From CAWJFJ01 sp963800065 (GTDB taxonomy: Bacteria > Actinomycetota > Acidimicrobiia > Acidimicrobiales > UBA8190): a stretch of DNA of 64,000 nt. Position numbers and translations under genes: made by a program. Shown here piece after piece: positions 10,909-22,235 of the stretch. Location: positions 248,001 through 312,000 of the forward strand of contig CAWCZO010000007.1 in the NCBI GenBank assembly GCA_963800065.1. Direction: 5' to 3'. A model generated the notes under the pieces. It was given only the letters and a program-made list of their open reading frames with translations, ran no database searches and was not told where the DNA came from. The first letter of the stretch is position 1, and every line of letters begins with the position of its first letter.

Positions 10909-11859
10909 TCAGGGCACCGGCGGACGGTGGTCGGTGGTGACGCGACCGGGTCCGGTGTCGACGACGCGCTGCGATCCTGGCCGGCGGGGGGGGTGCCGTA
11001 GACGTGACGGACCCGCAGACGCCACCAGATGGCCAGGGTGTCGCGCAGCATCTCCGCCACCACCCGGGGCGACACCGTGCTGGTGAAGCGGCGACCGATG
11101 CGCACCGGAGCCTCCACCAGGTGGCGGTAGCCGAAGAAGCGGGCCACCACCAGGAGCTCGAGGTCGAAGGCGTAACCCTGCTCGACCATCGACGGCAGGA
11201 CGTCGACGAGGACGTCGCGACGGACCAGTTTGATCCCGGCCTGGGTGTCACGGACGTCGAGATGGAACAGCAGCCGGACCAGCTGCTGGTAGCCCCACGA
11301 GTAGAGCCGGCGCGCCGGGGGGTAGACGACCTGGGAGTCGCGGTGGCGCTTGCTTCCGAGGACGACGTCCGGGTGCTGGTGGCGCACCACCTCGACGAAG
11401 TCCCCGAGCAGTTCGGGAGGGACGTCACCGTCGGCGTCGATGAACCCGAGATAGCGGCCCCGCCCGCGCTCGAGGCCGGCCCGCACGGCTTGACCCTTGC
11501 CGCCCCGGGCGGGCAGGACGACGCGGCTCACGACGTCGGGGGCGAGGCCGTCGAGGGTCTCGCTCGCTGCCGTCGGTGGACCCGTCGGACACGGTCACCA
11601 CCTCGAATGACGCCCCCGAGGCGCGGAGCACCTCGACGGCCCGTTCGACGGTGGCCCGCAGACGGTCCCCGGGGTTGTAGTACGGCATCACCACGGTGAC
11701 GTCGAGCTCGGCGTCCGGGAGCGGGGCCCGTCCGGCGGCGGGCCGGATGGCCGCCGGCGGTGCCCCTGTCGTGTCCTCGACTCCCCACGACCGACCCTTT
11801 CGTCCCGGCGCTCGGCTCAGCCGGATGGCGCCTCCGCCCGATTGCGCGCGCAATTTCAC
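10909..11859 (-). CDS. GT2-family glycosyltransferase, dolichyl/polyprenyl-phosphate sugar synthase type (frame-broken)
   Basis: GT-A fold glycosyltransferase expected to move a nucleotide-activated sugar to polyprenyl phosphate at the membrane. Motifs are DVTVVMPYYNPGDRL, FEVVTVSDGSTDGS, GGKGQAVRAGLERGRG, LGFIDADGDVPPE (the metal-binding DxD region), GSKRHRDSQVVYPPARRLYS and RDTQAGIKLVRRDVL, all typical of DPG-synthase-like GT2 proteins. One extra base near 11563 breaks the frame. The C-terminus passes an eight-C run (11 kb region) where the frame is uncertain; I end at the TGA at 10909. The GTG at 11859 overlaps a possible -10 (TACAGT), so a later start is possible. The C-terminal membrane helices seen in some relatives are not evident. 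Confidence 0.78.
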
Positions 11860-11919
11860 TGTACGCGAGGCACCGTGGTCGGGACCCTCGCTCCCGGCGG
11901 ATTTCTGGCCGGGGGCGTC

Positions 11920-12797
11920 TCAGTGCACGGTCGTGTAGATGGCCATGGCGGCGCCGAAGGCCAGGCAGTAGAGGCCGAACGGGGTGAGGGTCCTGGTCCT
12001 GAAGTAGCCGACCAGGAAGCGCACGGTGACGATGGCCGTCACGGCGGCACACACGGCGGCGACGACGGCCTGCGTGCGCACCCCGTTGCCCAGGGACCGG
12101 TGAGGTCGGACAGCTTGAAGATCCCGGCGGCAAGGATGATCGGCGTGGCCAGGAGGAAGGCGAAGCGGGCCGAGTCCTCGTGGTCGAGACCGCGGACGAG
12201 GCCGGCCGTCATGCAGACGCCGTCGCGGCTGATGCCGGCGATGAGGGCCGACGACTGGGCCACACCGATGACGAGGGCCTCTTTGTAGTCGAGGGTCTCG
12301 AGCTTCCGGCCGCCGTCGTCCTTCGCTCCCTCGCGGACGGCGAGGACGCGCACGTCGGCCCGACGGCGCAGCCGTTCGGCGGCCAGAAGGATGATGCCGT
12401 TCAGGATGAGGAAGAACGCGGCCGCCGTCGGCTTGGCCAGTGCCACCCGCAGTGGATGTTCGAGGGCGATCCCGATGACACCGGCCGGGATGCTGGCGAC
12501 GACGATGAGCCAGGCCAGGCGCTCGACGGGGGTGTCGATCCGGCGCGTCACCAGGGTGTGGCACCAGGCGCGGATGATCGACATCCAATCGCGCCAGAAG
12601 TAGACGAGCAGGCCGACGGCGCTGCCCACATGGAGCATCACCACGAAGGCCAACCAGAACGATTCGGGATCCGACTGGGCCGTCACCACCGAGTGCCAAC
12701 CGAAGAGGGTGGGGAACAGGACGGTGTGGCCGAGGCTCGAGACCGGGAACAGCTCGCTCAGTCCCTGCAGGACGCCGAGGACGACGGCCTGGAACAT
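11920..12797 (-). CDS. uppP: Undecaprenyl-diphosphatase UppP (BacA family; one frame break)
   Basis: Integral membrane phosphatase that recycles undecaprenyl pyrophosphate to the monophosphate carrier used for peptidoglycan and wall polymers. The N-terminus reads VLGVLQGLSELFPVSSLGH, with the conserved Glu and SS of the active site. The second catalytic loop reads ALIAGISRDGVCMTAGL where the family usually has GxSRSG. Several hydrophobic spans follow, with the C-terminus GLYCLAFGAAMAIYTTV. One base is missing near 12096. About 292 residues, normal for the family. It sits beside other envelope genes (GT2, lytR). No Shine-Dalgarno is obvious before ATG 12797. Confidence 0.88.
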
Positions 12798-15997
<3,200 letters not shown>

Positions 15998-16005
15998 GGC
16001 AGGCG

Positions 16006-16011
16006 AGTGTA
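16006..16011 (-). promoter_or_regulatory. -10 box TACACT, 8 nt before the lytR-like start
   Basis: TACACT on the minus strand, 8 nt, then GTG 15997, with no ribosome-binding site between. Leaderless arrangement inferred. Confidence 0.45.
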
Positions 16012-16084
16012 GTGGTGCCGTCGGTCAGATCCGGGAACCCTCGGGCGACTGTGTACGGCTCCTGTTCGGCAGGGCGACGACCGA

Positions 16085-16090
16085 TAGGGT
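16085..16090 (+). promoter_or_regulatory. -10 box TAGGGT, 7 nt before GTG 16098
   Basis: TAGGGT then 7 nt then GTG 16098, the start I assign to the unknown anchored protein. It faces away from the lytR promoter about 75 bp to the left. Confidence 0.45.
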
Positions 16091-16097
16091 CCTCGCG

Positions 16098-17199
16098 GTG
16101 GTCGGGGAACGACGCCGGCTCCGACGGCGACGTGGCGTGGGGCGGGGAGTGGCCCGGGTGGCCACCCCTTTGGTCGTGGTGGCGTGTCGTGGTGGTGCTC
16201 GCCATCGGCACCGTCACCCAGATCGGACCGGCATCGGGACCCGACCGGCGCACCATCGACCGCAGCTTCGCCGTTCTGGCGGCTCCGATCGTGGCCCAGT
16301 CGAACGCGTCGGGTTCCGCCCTCGAACGCTCTTCTGGCCGACGGACCGTCTCGGAGCGGACCACCTTCTTCTCCGATCTCGCCTCCCTCGCCGACCGACC
16401 ACCGCCACCGATCGCCGCCGTTCGCCGCCCTGACCCCCCCCAGTCCGCACGGAGATGCGGCGCAGCTCTGCGGGACGGCGATGGACGGCCGGTGGCACGC
16501 CGACGCGCGGGATCCAAGACGCGCTCGAACGTCTCCTCGGTGGTCGGACGGTCTCGGCGGCGGCGACGAGGCCGCCGCCGCCCGGGTGATCACCGGAGCC
16601 GCAGTGCTCGAGTCGGCGGATGCGTCCTGGGCAGCCTGCCGCCGGTCGCTGCTCGCGGGCCGCGGGGTCGGCCCGGCTCCCGGCGTCGGCCTGGGTGACG
16701 CGACCCCGGTGTCTGGAGCGAGACCGCCCTCGGTCGGTTCGTGGCCGCCCTGGTGAGCTCGCCATCCCTGGCGGCCGTGCATCGTCTGGCCCTCGTCACC
16801 GTCTCGACGGATCCGGCCTCGGTGCCCGGGGCGTCGGGCGTCGTGGTGCTGCCACCGACGACGTCCCTCCAGGTACAGGTGGTGGTGGCCGACCAGGGCA
16901 ACGTCGACGAGACGGGGGTGAGCCTGGTCGTGACGGCCGTGCCCGAGGGCACGGCTCGGGCCCCGGCCCCCGTCCGGGCGAGGACGGCCATAGGCGCCGG
17001 TGACTCCGTGACCCTGTCGCCCCCGCCGCTGTCGGTCCGCCCCGCCACCTCCTACGTGATCGACATCACGGCCACGGGGGCGACCGGCGCCAGCGCCTCG
17101 AAGTCCGTGTCCCTGCGGGTGTCCGCCGTCACATCGACCACGACCACCACGACCACGACGACCACCGTCGCCACCACGACCACGGCGCGCCCCGGATAA
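16098..17199 (+). CDS. Unknown membrane-anchored secreted protein with Thr-rich C-terminal tail (heavily frame-broken)
   Basis: I do not recognise a named family. Joining frames gives about 365 residues: an Arg-rich N-terminus (VGERRRLRRRRGVGRGVARV), one hydrophobic anchor ending VVVLAIGTVTQIG, then an alpha-helical stretch with RSFAVLAAPIVAQSN, GDAAQLCGTAMDGRWHA and DASWAACRRSLLA (two Cys). Next comes a beta-rich segment, VHRLALVTVSTDPASVPG to TSYVIDITATGATG, whose VVVADQGNVDETGV core resembles CARDB/Ig-like folds. The end is nearly all Thr (17130-17199), as in linkers through cell walls. At least four frame changes make the middle uncertain. Its position beside lytR suggests an envelope role; this is inference. 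Confidence 0.6.
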
Positions 17200-17240
17200 T
17201 TCGGACCGCCCCGGGATGACCAGTCGACGGAGCGGAGCCC

Positions 17241-17270
17241 TAGGATCGAGTGCGGGAACGTCACAGGAGG
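17241..17270 (+). promoter_or_regulatory. gltA promoter -10 TAGGAT and Shine-Dalgarno AGGAGG
   Basis: TGACCA (17217-17222), 18-bp spacer, TAGGAT (17241-17246). A leader of about 30 nt follows, with AGGAGG at 17265-17270, 11 nt before the GTG start. Unlike most other single genes in this half of the window, this one has a conventional leader. Confidence 0.55.
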
Positions 17271-17281
17271 GTCCGAGCGTC

Positions 17282-18555
17282 GTGGCCGAGAGCATCACCA
17301 TCATCGACAACCGGACGGGGAACCAGCTCGAGATCCCCATCGACCGCGGAGGGGTGGCGGCCAGCGAATGGTCGAAGCTCCTTCCCGGGATCTGGTTCTA
17401 CGACCCGGGCTTCGTGTCCACCGCCGCGTGCGAGAGCACCATCACCTATCTCGACGGTGACGAGGGCATCTTGCGCTACCGCGGTTACCCCATCGAGGAG
17501 CTGGCCGAGCAGTCGACGTACCTCGAGGTGGCCTACCTCCTGCTGCACGGTGAGTTGCCGACGGCGGCGGAGTTCGACGAGTGGCACAACGAGATCACGA
17601 TGCACACGTTCATCCACGAGAACGTGCGCAAGCGGTTCCTCGAGGGCTTCCACTACGACGCCCATCCCCATGGGGATGCTGGTATCGGCGGTGGCGGCGC
17701 TGTCCACCTTCTACCTCGACGCCAAGGAGATCTTCGATCCCGAGTCGCGGCACAAGCAGGTCACCCGGCTGATCGCCAAGATGCCGACGCTGGCGGCCGC
17801 CGCTCACCGATTCAGCGTGGGCATGCCCTTCGTCTATCCCGACAATTCGCTCGACTTCTGTTCCAACTTCCTGTCGATGATGTGGAAGGTGGCCGAGCCG
17901 CGCTTCGACGCCAACCCCATCTTGACGCGTGCCCTCGACATCCTGTTCATCCTCCACGCCGACCACGAGCAGAACTGCTCGACGACGGCGATGCGGGTGG
18001 TCGGCTCCTCGCACGCCGATCCCTACTCGTGTTGCGCGGCCGCCTGCGCCGCCCTGTACGGCCCGCGTCACGGGGGCGCCAACGAAGCCGTCATCCGGAT
18101 GCTGACCGAGATCGGTTCGATCGAGAACGTTCCCGCCTTCGTCGACTCGGTCAAGCAGGGCACCGGCGGTCGGCTGCAGGGGTTCGGTCACCGTGTCTAC
18201 AAGAGCTACGACCCGAGGGCCAAGATCATCAAGCGGACGGCCGACGAGGTGTTCACCGTCACCGGGAAGAATCCGCTGCTCGACATCGCCCTCAAGCTGG
18301 AGGAGATCGCCCTCTCCGACGAGTACTTCACGTCTCGACGGCTCTATCCCAATGTCGACTTCTACTCGGGCCTCATCTACCAGGCGATGGGCTTCCCCCT
18401 GGAGATGTTCCCCGTCCTCTTCGCCATTCCCCGTACGGCCGGCTGGCTGGCCCACTGGCAGGAGCTGCTCGACCAGGACTCCAAGATCGCCCGACCCCGC
18501 CAGCTGTACATCGGTCCCGACGAGCGTCCCTACGTCGCCCATCGACAGGCGCTGA
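17282..18555 (+). CDS. gltA: Citrate synthase (two frame breaks)
   Basis: Condenses oxaloacetate and acetyl-CoA in the TCA cycle. Type II-like, about 424 residues, starting GTG 17282 after AGGAGG. Motifs are EGILRYRGYPIEELAEQ, FILHADHEQNCSTTAMR (catalytic His), YGPRHGGANEAVIRML (catalytic His), GFGHRVYKSYDPRAK and VDFYSGLIYQAMGFP (catalytic Asp), with the end RQLYIGPDERPYV. Frame changes lie near 17671 (within DAHPMGMLVSAVAALS) and 18534. After the second the protein ends PIDRR at 18555, the usual type of C-terminus, so the longer in-frame reading past it is an artefact. The 3' end overlaps the convergent thioesterase gene by 26 bp. Confidence 0.93.
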
Positions 18556-19423
18556 CCCCGCTCACGGACGCGGGTCGGGGGACCAGACGCATCAGGCCCT
18601 CCTGCACCATCGACACCACCAGGGTGCCGTCGCGGGTGAACAGGAAGCCCCGCGCCAGTCCGCGAGCGCCGTAGGCGTTCGGACTGTCCATGTCGTAGAG
18701 GAGCCACTCGTCGGCCCGGAACGGTCGGTGGAACCACATGCAGTGATCGAGGCTGGCCCCCATGAATTCGGCGTCGTCCCACCGGACCTCGTGGGGGGCG
18801 AGCATCGTGTCGAACAGCGACATGTCGGAGGCGTAGGTGGCGATGCAGGCGTGGAGCAGGGGGTCGTCGCCCAGGGTGCCGTCGGCGCGGATCCACAGCC
18901 GCTGGATGGGATCCCGGTTGTCGTGCTGCATCCACGGCAGCTCCCCCACGTGACGCTGGTCGATGGGATGGGGTCGGGCGAACCAGTCGGCCAACTGGTC
19001 GCGCAGGGGCTCCAGGCGTTCGCGCAGGCTGGGCAGAGTCTCGGGGGCGGGGACGTCGGGCATGGCGACCTGATGGTCGAAGGCACCGTCCTCGTCGACG
19101 TGGAACGACGTCTGCATGTTGAAGATGGCCTGGCCGTGCTGGATGGCCACCACCCGGCGGGTGGTGAAGGAGCGCCCGTCGCGGATGCGGTCCACCTCGT
19201 AGAGGATGGGGACGTTCGGATCACCGGGGCGCAGGAAGTAGGAGTGCAGTGAATGGACCCGTCCCCGCTCGACCGTTCGTCCCGCCGCCATGAGCGCCTG
19301 CGCGGCGACCTGGCCCCCGAAGACCCGCTGGCGGTGCTCGTCGGGACTCACGCCCCGGAAGATGTTGACCTCGATGGGCTCGATGTCGAGGAGCTTGACG
19401 AGGAAGTCCAGGGCGTCGCTCAC
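18530..19423 (-). CDS. tesB: Acyl-CoA thioesterase II (TesB family)
   Basis: Double hot-dog thioesterase that hydrolyses acyl-CoA to fatty acid and CoA. Full-length (297 residues) and unbroken. It starts VSDALDFLVKLLDIEPIEVN and shows FRGVSPDEHRQRVFGGQVAA, HSLHSYFLRPGDPNVPILYE and RSFTTRRVVAIQHGQAIFNM in the first hot-dog. The second has DMSLFDTMLAPHEV, ASLDHCMWFHRPFRADEWLL and GLARGFLFTRDGTLVVSMVQ, the region with the catalytic Asp/Gln/Thr residues. GTG 19423 is chosen from the protein start; it lies 6 nt after CAGGAT. Convergent with citrate synthase. Confidence 0.93.
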   Translation of the reverse strand: MSDALDFLVKLLDIEPIEVNIFRGVSPDEHRQRVFGGQVAAQALMAAGRTVERGRVHSLHSYFLRPGDPNVPILYEVDRIRDGRSFTTRRVVAIQHGQAIFNMQTSFHVDEDGAFDHQVAMPDVPAPETLPSLRERLEPLRDQLADWFARPHPIDQRHVGELPWMQHDNRDPIQRLWIRADGTLGDDPLLHACIATYASDMSLFDTMLAPHEVRWDDAEFMGASLDHCMWFHRPFRADEWLLYDMDSPNAYGARGLARGFLFTRDGTLVVSMVQEGLMRLVPRPASVSGVSACRWAT

Positions 19424-19429
19424 CTCCCC

Positions 19430-19435
19430 ATCCTG
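19430..19435 (-). promoter_or_regulatory. -10-like box CAGGAT, 6 nt before the tesB start
   Basis: CAGGAT on the minus strand, then 6 nt, then GTG 19423. It departs from TANNNT at the first base, so weaker than the others in this window. Confidence 0.35.
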
Positions 19436-19506
19436 ACAGCGCCCGGTCGAGGGCGGGCGACATCGGGGGGAGGCGGGCCGGCGACGCCGGCGCCGGTGGG
19501 CCCCGC

Positions 19507-19512
19507 TACGGT
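19507..19512 (+). promoter_or_regulatory. -10 box TACGGT, 8 nt before the GH1 start
   Basis: TACGGT, 8 nt, then ATG 19521; no Shine-Dalgarno. Leaderless arrangement inferred. Confidence 0.45.
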
Positions 19513-19520
19513 TTGCGGCC

Positions 19521-20715
19521 ATGCCGACGACCACCTTTCCCGACGGGTTCCTGTGGGGGGCGGCCTCCGCCGCCCACCAGATCGAGGGTGGCAACGTCAA
19601 CAACGACTGGTGGGCGTTCGAGCACGCCTCGGGGACGCCCTGCACCGAACCGAGTGGCGATGCGTGCGACTCGTGGCACCGGTGGCCCGACGACCTCGCG
19701 CTGCTGGCCGTCGCTCGGCTTCGGCGCGCTACCGGTTCTCGATCGAATGGAGTCGGATCGAGCCGGAGGAGGGCGAGTGGTCGCTGGCCGCCCTCGAGCA
19801 TTACCGGCGCCAGTGCGCCGCCGCCTGGGAGCTCGGCCTGGTGCCCCTGGTCACCTTCCACCATTTCACGACCCCGACGTGGCTGACCCGGCGCGGAGGA
19901 TGGGAGGCACCCGACGCGCCCGAGCGTCTTCGCCCGCTTCTGCCGAGCGCGCCGTGGCCCATCTGGGTGACCTGGTCGGCTGGGGCTGCACCATCAACGA
20001 GCCCAACATCGTCGCCTACATGGGCTATCTGGTGGGAGTGTTCCCGCCGGGCGTCCACGACGTCGGGCGGAGACGGGCGGTGAACGACGCGCTTCTGCCG
20101 CGGCACACCGGCTGGCCGTCGACGCGCTGCGAGCCGGCCGGGGAGACTTCCCCGTCGGGCTGACCCTGTCGATGACCGACTACCAGGCGGTCGACGGCGG
20201 CGAGGAGCGACGTGACCGCATCCGCCGGTCGATGGAGGACGTGTTCCTCGAGGCCACCGACGGGCGACGACTTCGTCGGCGTCCAGTGCTACACCCGGAT
20301 GCGGGTGGGACCCGACCGGGGCGTTGCCGACCGAGGAGGGCGTCGCCCTCACCCAGATGGGCTACGAGTACTGGCCGGAGGCGCTCGAGGCGGTCATCCG
20401 ACGCGCCTGGGACGTCACCGGCGGGACACCTCTCGTCGTCACCGAGAACGGCATCGGCACGGCCGTCGACACCGAGCGAATCGTCCTTCGTCACCGACGC
20501 CCTGGCCGGAGTGAGTCGCTGTCTCGACGACGGCATCGACGTCCGCGGCTACGTGTACTGGAGCCTGCTCGACAATTTCGAGTGGGTCCTCGGCTACGCG
20601 ACCCACCTTCGGTCTGGTGGCGGTGGACCGGCAGAGTCTCGAGCGACGACCGAAGCCGAGCGCGGCGTGGCTCGGTGACGTGGCCCGGAACAACGCCCTC
20701 GAGGCGCACGACTGA
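19521..20715 (+). CDS. GH1 beta-glucosidase-type glycoside hydrolase (about ten frame breaks)
   Basis: Retaining beta-glycosidase of family GH1, with no signal peptide, so probably cytoplasmic. It starts MPTTTFPDGFLWGAASAAHQ, the typical GH1 opening. It continues YRFSIEWSRIEP, LVPLVTFHHFTTPTWL, the acid/base motif TINEPNIVAYMGY, and the nucleophile motif VVTENGIGT, then YVYWSLLDNFEWVLGYATHF and a C-terminal KPSAAW. About 395 residues, slightly short for the family. Frame changes lie near 19710, 19733, 19931, 19955, 20093, 20103, 20268, 20321, 20485 and 20609, the densest run in the window. Each is removed by skipping a single base, after which the GH1 sequence is continuous, so I read it as an intact gene with sequence errors. 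Confidence 0.85.
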
Positions 20716-20783
20716 AGCGATCAACCGGCCGGCTCCGTGACCGGTGGGCCGACTCGCCGAATCCACTTCCGTGGGACCCGGAG

Positions 20784-20789
20784 TAGATT
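20784..20789 (+). promoter_or_regulatory. -10 box TAGATT, 7 nt before the GtrA-like start
   Basis: TAGATT, 7 nt (gaccggg), then ATG 20797. Leaderless arrangement inferred. Confidence 0.5.
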
Positions 20790-20796
20790 GACCGGG

Positions 20797-21348
20797 ATGT
20801 CCGGACTGGTCGCACGCCTGTGCGTCTCTGGCGTACTCCGCAAGACCCCCGAAGGCAAGAAGATGTTCCGTTACACCATGGTGTCGGTCATCTCCACCGT
20901 GGTGTCCGTCGCCACGCTGCGGCTGGTCTACGGGGTGTTCCGGCTGTGGACGGAGGTGCCGAGCACCCTGTTCGCCAACGTGGTCGCCACCGTGCCCGTC
21001 GTACTACCTGAACCGTCGTTGGGCCTGGGGGAAGACCGGGCGTTCACACATCCGGCGCGAGGTCCTGCCCTTCTGGGGTCTGTCGATCGCCGGCATGCTG
21101 CTGTCGGTCGCTCACCTCGTCCGAGGCGCGCCGACATCGGCGTCCACTACTTCGACCATGACCACCTGATCCGGACGGCGCATCGTCGGGGAATGAACCT
21201 CTTCGCCTTCGGAGTCCTCTGGGTGGTGAAGTTCCTGGTGTTCCAGCGGCTGTTCCGGGTGGCGCCGGCGCACGCGGCGACGGACCTCGGAGCAGGACGA
21301 GGGCCGAAGCGGCCGAGGCACTGGTGGAGGCCCAGCCGCCCCTCCTGA
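20797..21348 (+). CDS. GtrA-like multi-spanning membrane protein (frame-broken)
   Basis: Small polytopic protein of the GtrA/DPMS-associated type, thought to help move polyprenyl-linked sugars across the membrane or assist glycosyltransferases. It starts FRYTMVSVISTVVSVATLRL, with further spans around TLFANVVATVP, FWGLSIAGMLLSV and MNLFAFGVLWVVKFLVFQRL. The motif SYYLNRRWAWGKTG matches the conserved N-R-x-W-x-[FW] segment of GtrA proteins. Frame changes lie near 21001, 21111 and 21125, and one near 21190 is possible. The Arg-rich end is uncertain. The polyprenyl-sugar link fits the GT2 and MptB genes found nearby, though not adjacent. Confidence 0.75.
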   Translation: MSGLVARLCVSGVLRKTPEGKKMFRYTMVSVISTVVSVATLRLVYGVFRLWTEVPSTLFANVVATVPVVLPEPSLGLGEDRAFTHPARGPALLGSVDRRHAAVGRSPRPRRADIGVHYFDHDHLIRTAHRRGMNLFAFGVLWVVKFLVFQRLFRVAPAHAATDLGAGRGPKRPRHWWRPSRPS

Positions 21349-21365
21349 CCCCTCCCCCTCGGCGG

Positions 21366-21856
21366 TCAGTCCCTGAAGTTCGTGAACTGCAGGGGGATGC
21401 CGAAGTCCTCTTCCTTGAGCGCCTTGATCACGTCCTGCAGATCGTCGCGCTTCTTGCCCGACACCCGGAGCTGGTCACCCTGGGTCTGCGACGAGACGCC
21501 CTTGGCGCGCATGGTCCTTGATGAACTTGTTGATCTTCCTGGCGTGGTCCGACGAGACACCGGCATGGATGGCGATCTTCTGGCGGACCGTTCCCTTGGC
21601 CGCCTCTTCGATCTTGCCCGCCTCCAGCGCCTTCAACGACACCTGGCGCCGGACCAGCTTCTCCTCGAGGACCTGATGAAGGGCGCGCAGCCGGTCCTCC
21701 GTCGAGGAACGCAGCACGAGCTCGGTCTCGCCCGAGGTCGATCTCGGACTCCGTCCCCTTGAAGTCGAACCGGGTCCCCGCTTCGCGGTTGGCCTGATCG
21801 ACCGCGTTGCGGACCTCCTGCATGTCAACTTCGGACACGACGTCGAACGTCGGCAT
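21366..21856 (-). CDS. YajQ family nucleotide-binding protein (two frame breaks)
   Basis: YajQ-like protein (UPF0234), about 163 residues, with two ferredoxin-like folds. Some homologues bind cyclic di-GMP; function here is not known. It starts [20 protein letters not shown], the standard family N-terminus, and continues [44 protein letters not shown] and [15 protein letters not shown] to the end PLQFTNFRD. Frame changes lie near 21740 and 21518. ATG 21856 is the family start and lies 7 nt after TAGGGT on the minus strand. Confidence 0.92.
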
Positions 21857-21863
21857 GGGGGCC

Positions 21864-21869
21864 ACCCTA
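21864..21869 (-). promoter_or_regulatory. -10 box TAGGGT, 7 nt before the yajQ start
   Basis: TAGGGT on the minus strand, 7 nt (ggccccc), then ATG 21856. No Shine-Dalgarno is possible in this spacing. Confidence 0.5.
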
Positions 21870-21949
21870 GTCATGCGGGGTTCGGGCGCCGCCCACGGTC
21901 CGCCGGGGCGGTGCCGGGGCCGCGGCACCGCGGTATCGTCTCGCCCCGC

Positions 21950-22034
21950 GGGTCGGTGCCCGAGTGGCCAAAGGGAGCAGGCTGTAAACCTGCCGGCATT
22001 GCCTACGAAGGTTCAAATCCTTCCCGGCCCACCA
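21950..22034 (+). tRNA. tRNA-Tyr (GTA)
   Basis: 85 nt with encoded CCA. Acceptor GGGTCGG pairs with CCGGCCC with one G-U. The anticodon stem GCAGG/CCTGC holds loop CTGTAAA, anticodon GTA. The long variable arm marks a class II tRNA; with this anticodon it is tyrosine. T-stem GAAGG/CCTTC. A -10 box TATCGT lies at 21934-21939. Confidence 0.95.
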
Positions 22035-22092
22035 GTGTCATGGCCCCCCTCGGTGCGGGGGACCCTGCGGTCGGCGGTCCCGCTCGGGGGGC

Positions 22093-22119
22093 TTGCCTGT
22101 CACCGCTTTTCGTTACAAT
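22093..22119 (+). promoter_or_regulatory. Possible promoter upstream of mptB
   Basis: TTGCCT (22093-22098), 15-bp spacer, TACAAT (22114-22119). The spacer is short. The palindrome CGAACGTTCG follows at about 22127-22136 near the expected transcript start; its role is unknown. Between here and the gene I see no other supported feature. Confidence 0.4.
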
Positions 22120-22235
22120 GACGTTACGAACGTTCGCGAAGTGACATGCAGACGTTCGGACGGGCAGCCTCCGTCGAATCCCGGGAGGCCGTGGAGCGGC
22201 CCTTCACGATCCCCCACGTGACGAGGACCGAGGCA

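Noticed and set aside
9513..11531. 672-residue frame joining the GT2 gene to addB-like sequence
   Set aside because: Only the first part is GT2. The rest is the wrong frame of the addB-like gene, joined by the uncertain C-run near 10990.
11841..11854. Perfect palindrome attgcgcgcgcaat near the GT2 start as an operator
   Set aside because: It lies just inside the assigned coding start, and GC-alternating palindromes arise easily here. Without comparison there is nothing more to support it.
17130..17195. acc/acg microsatellite as a regulatory repeat
   Set aside because: It lies in frame at the end of the anchored protein and encodes its Thr-rich tail, so coding explains it.
22127..22136. CGAACGTTCG as an SOS (LexA) box
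   Set aside because: The actinobacterial box needs four bases between CGAAC and GTTCG; here the half-sites abut and fuse.
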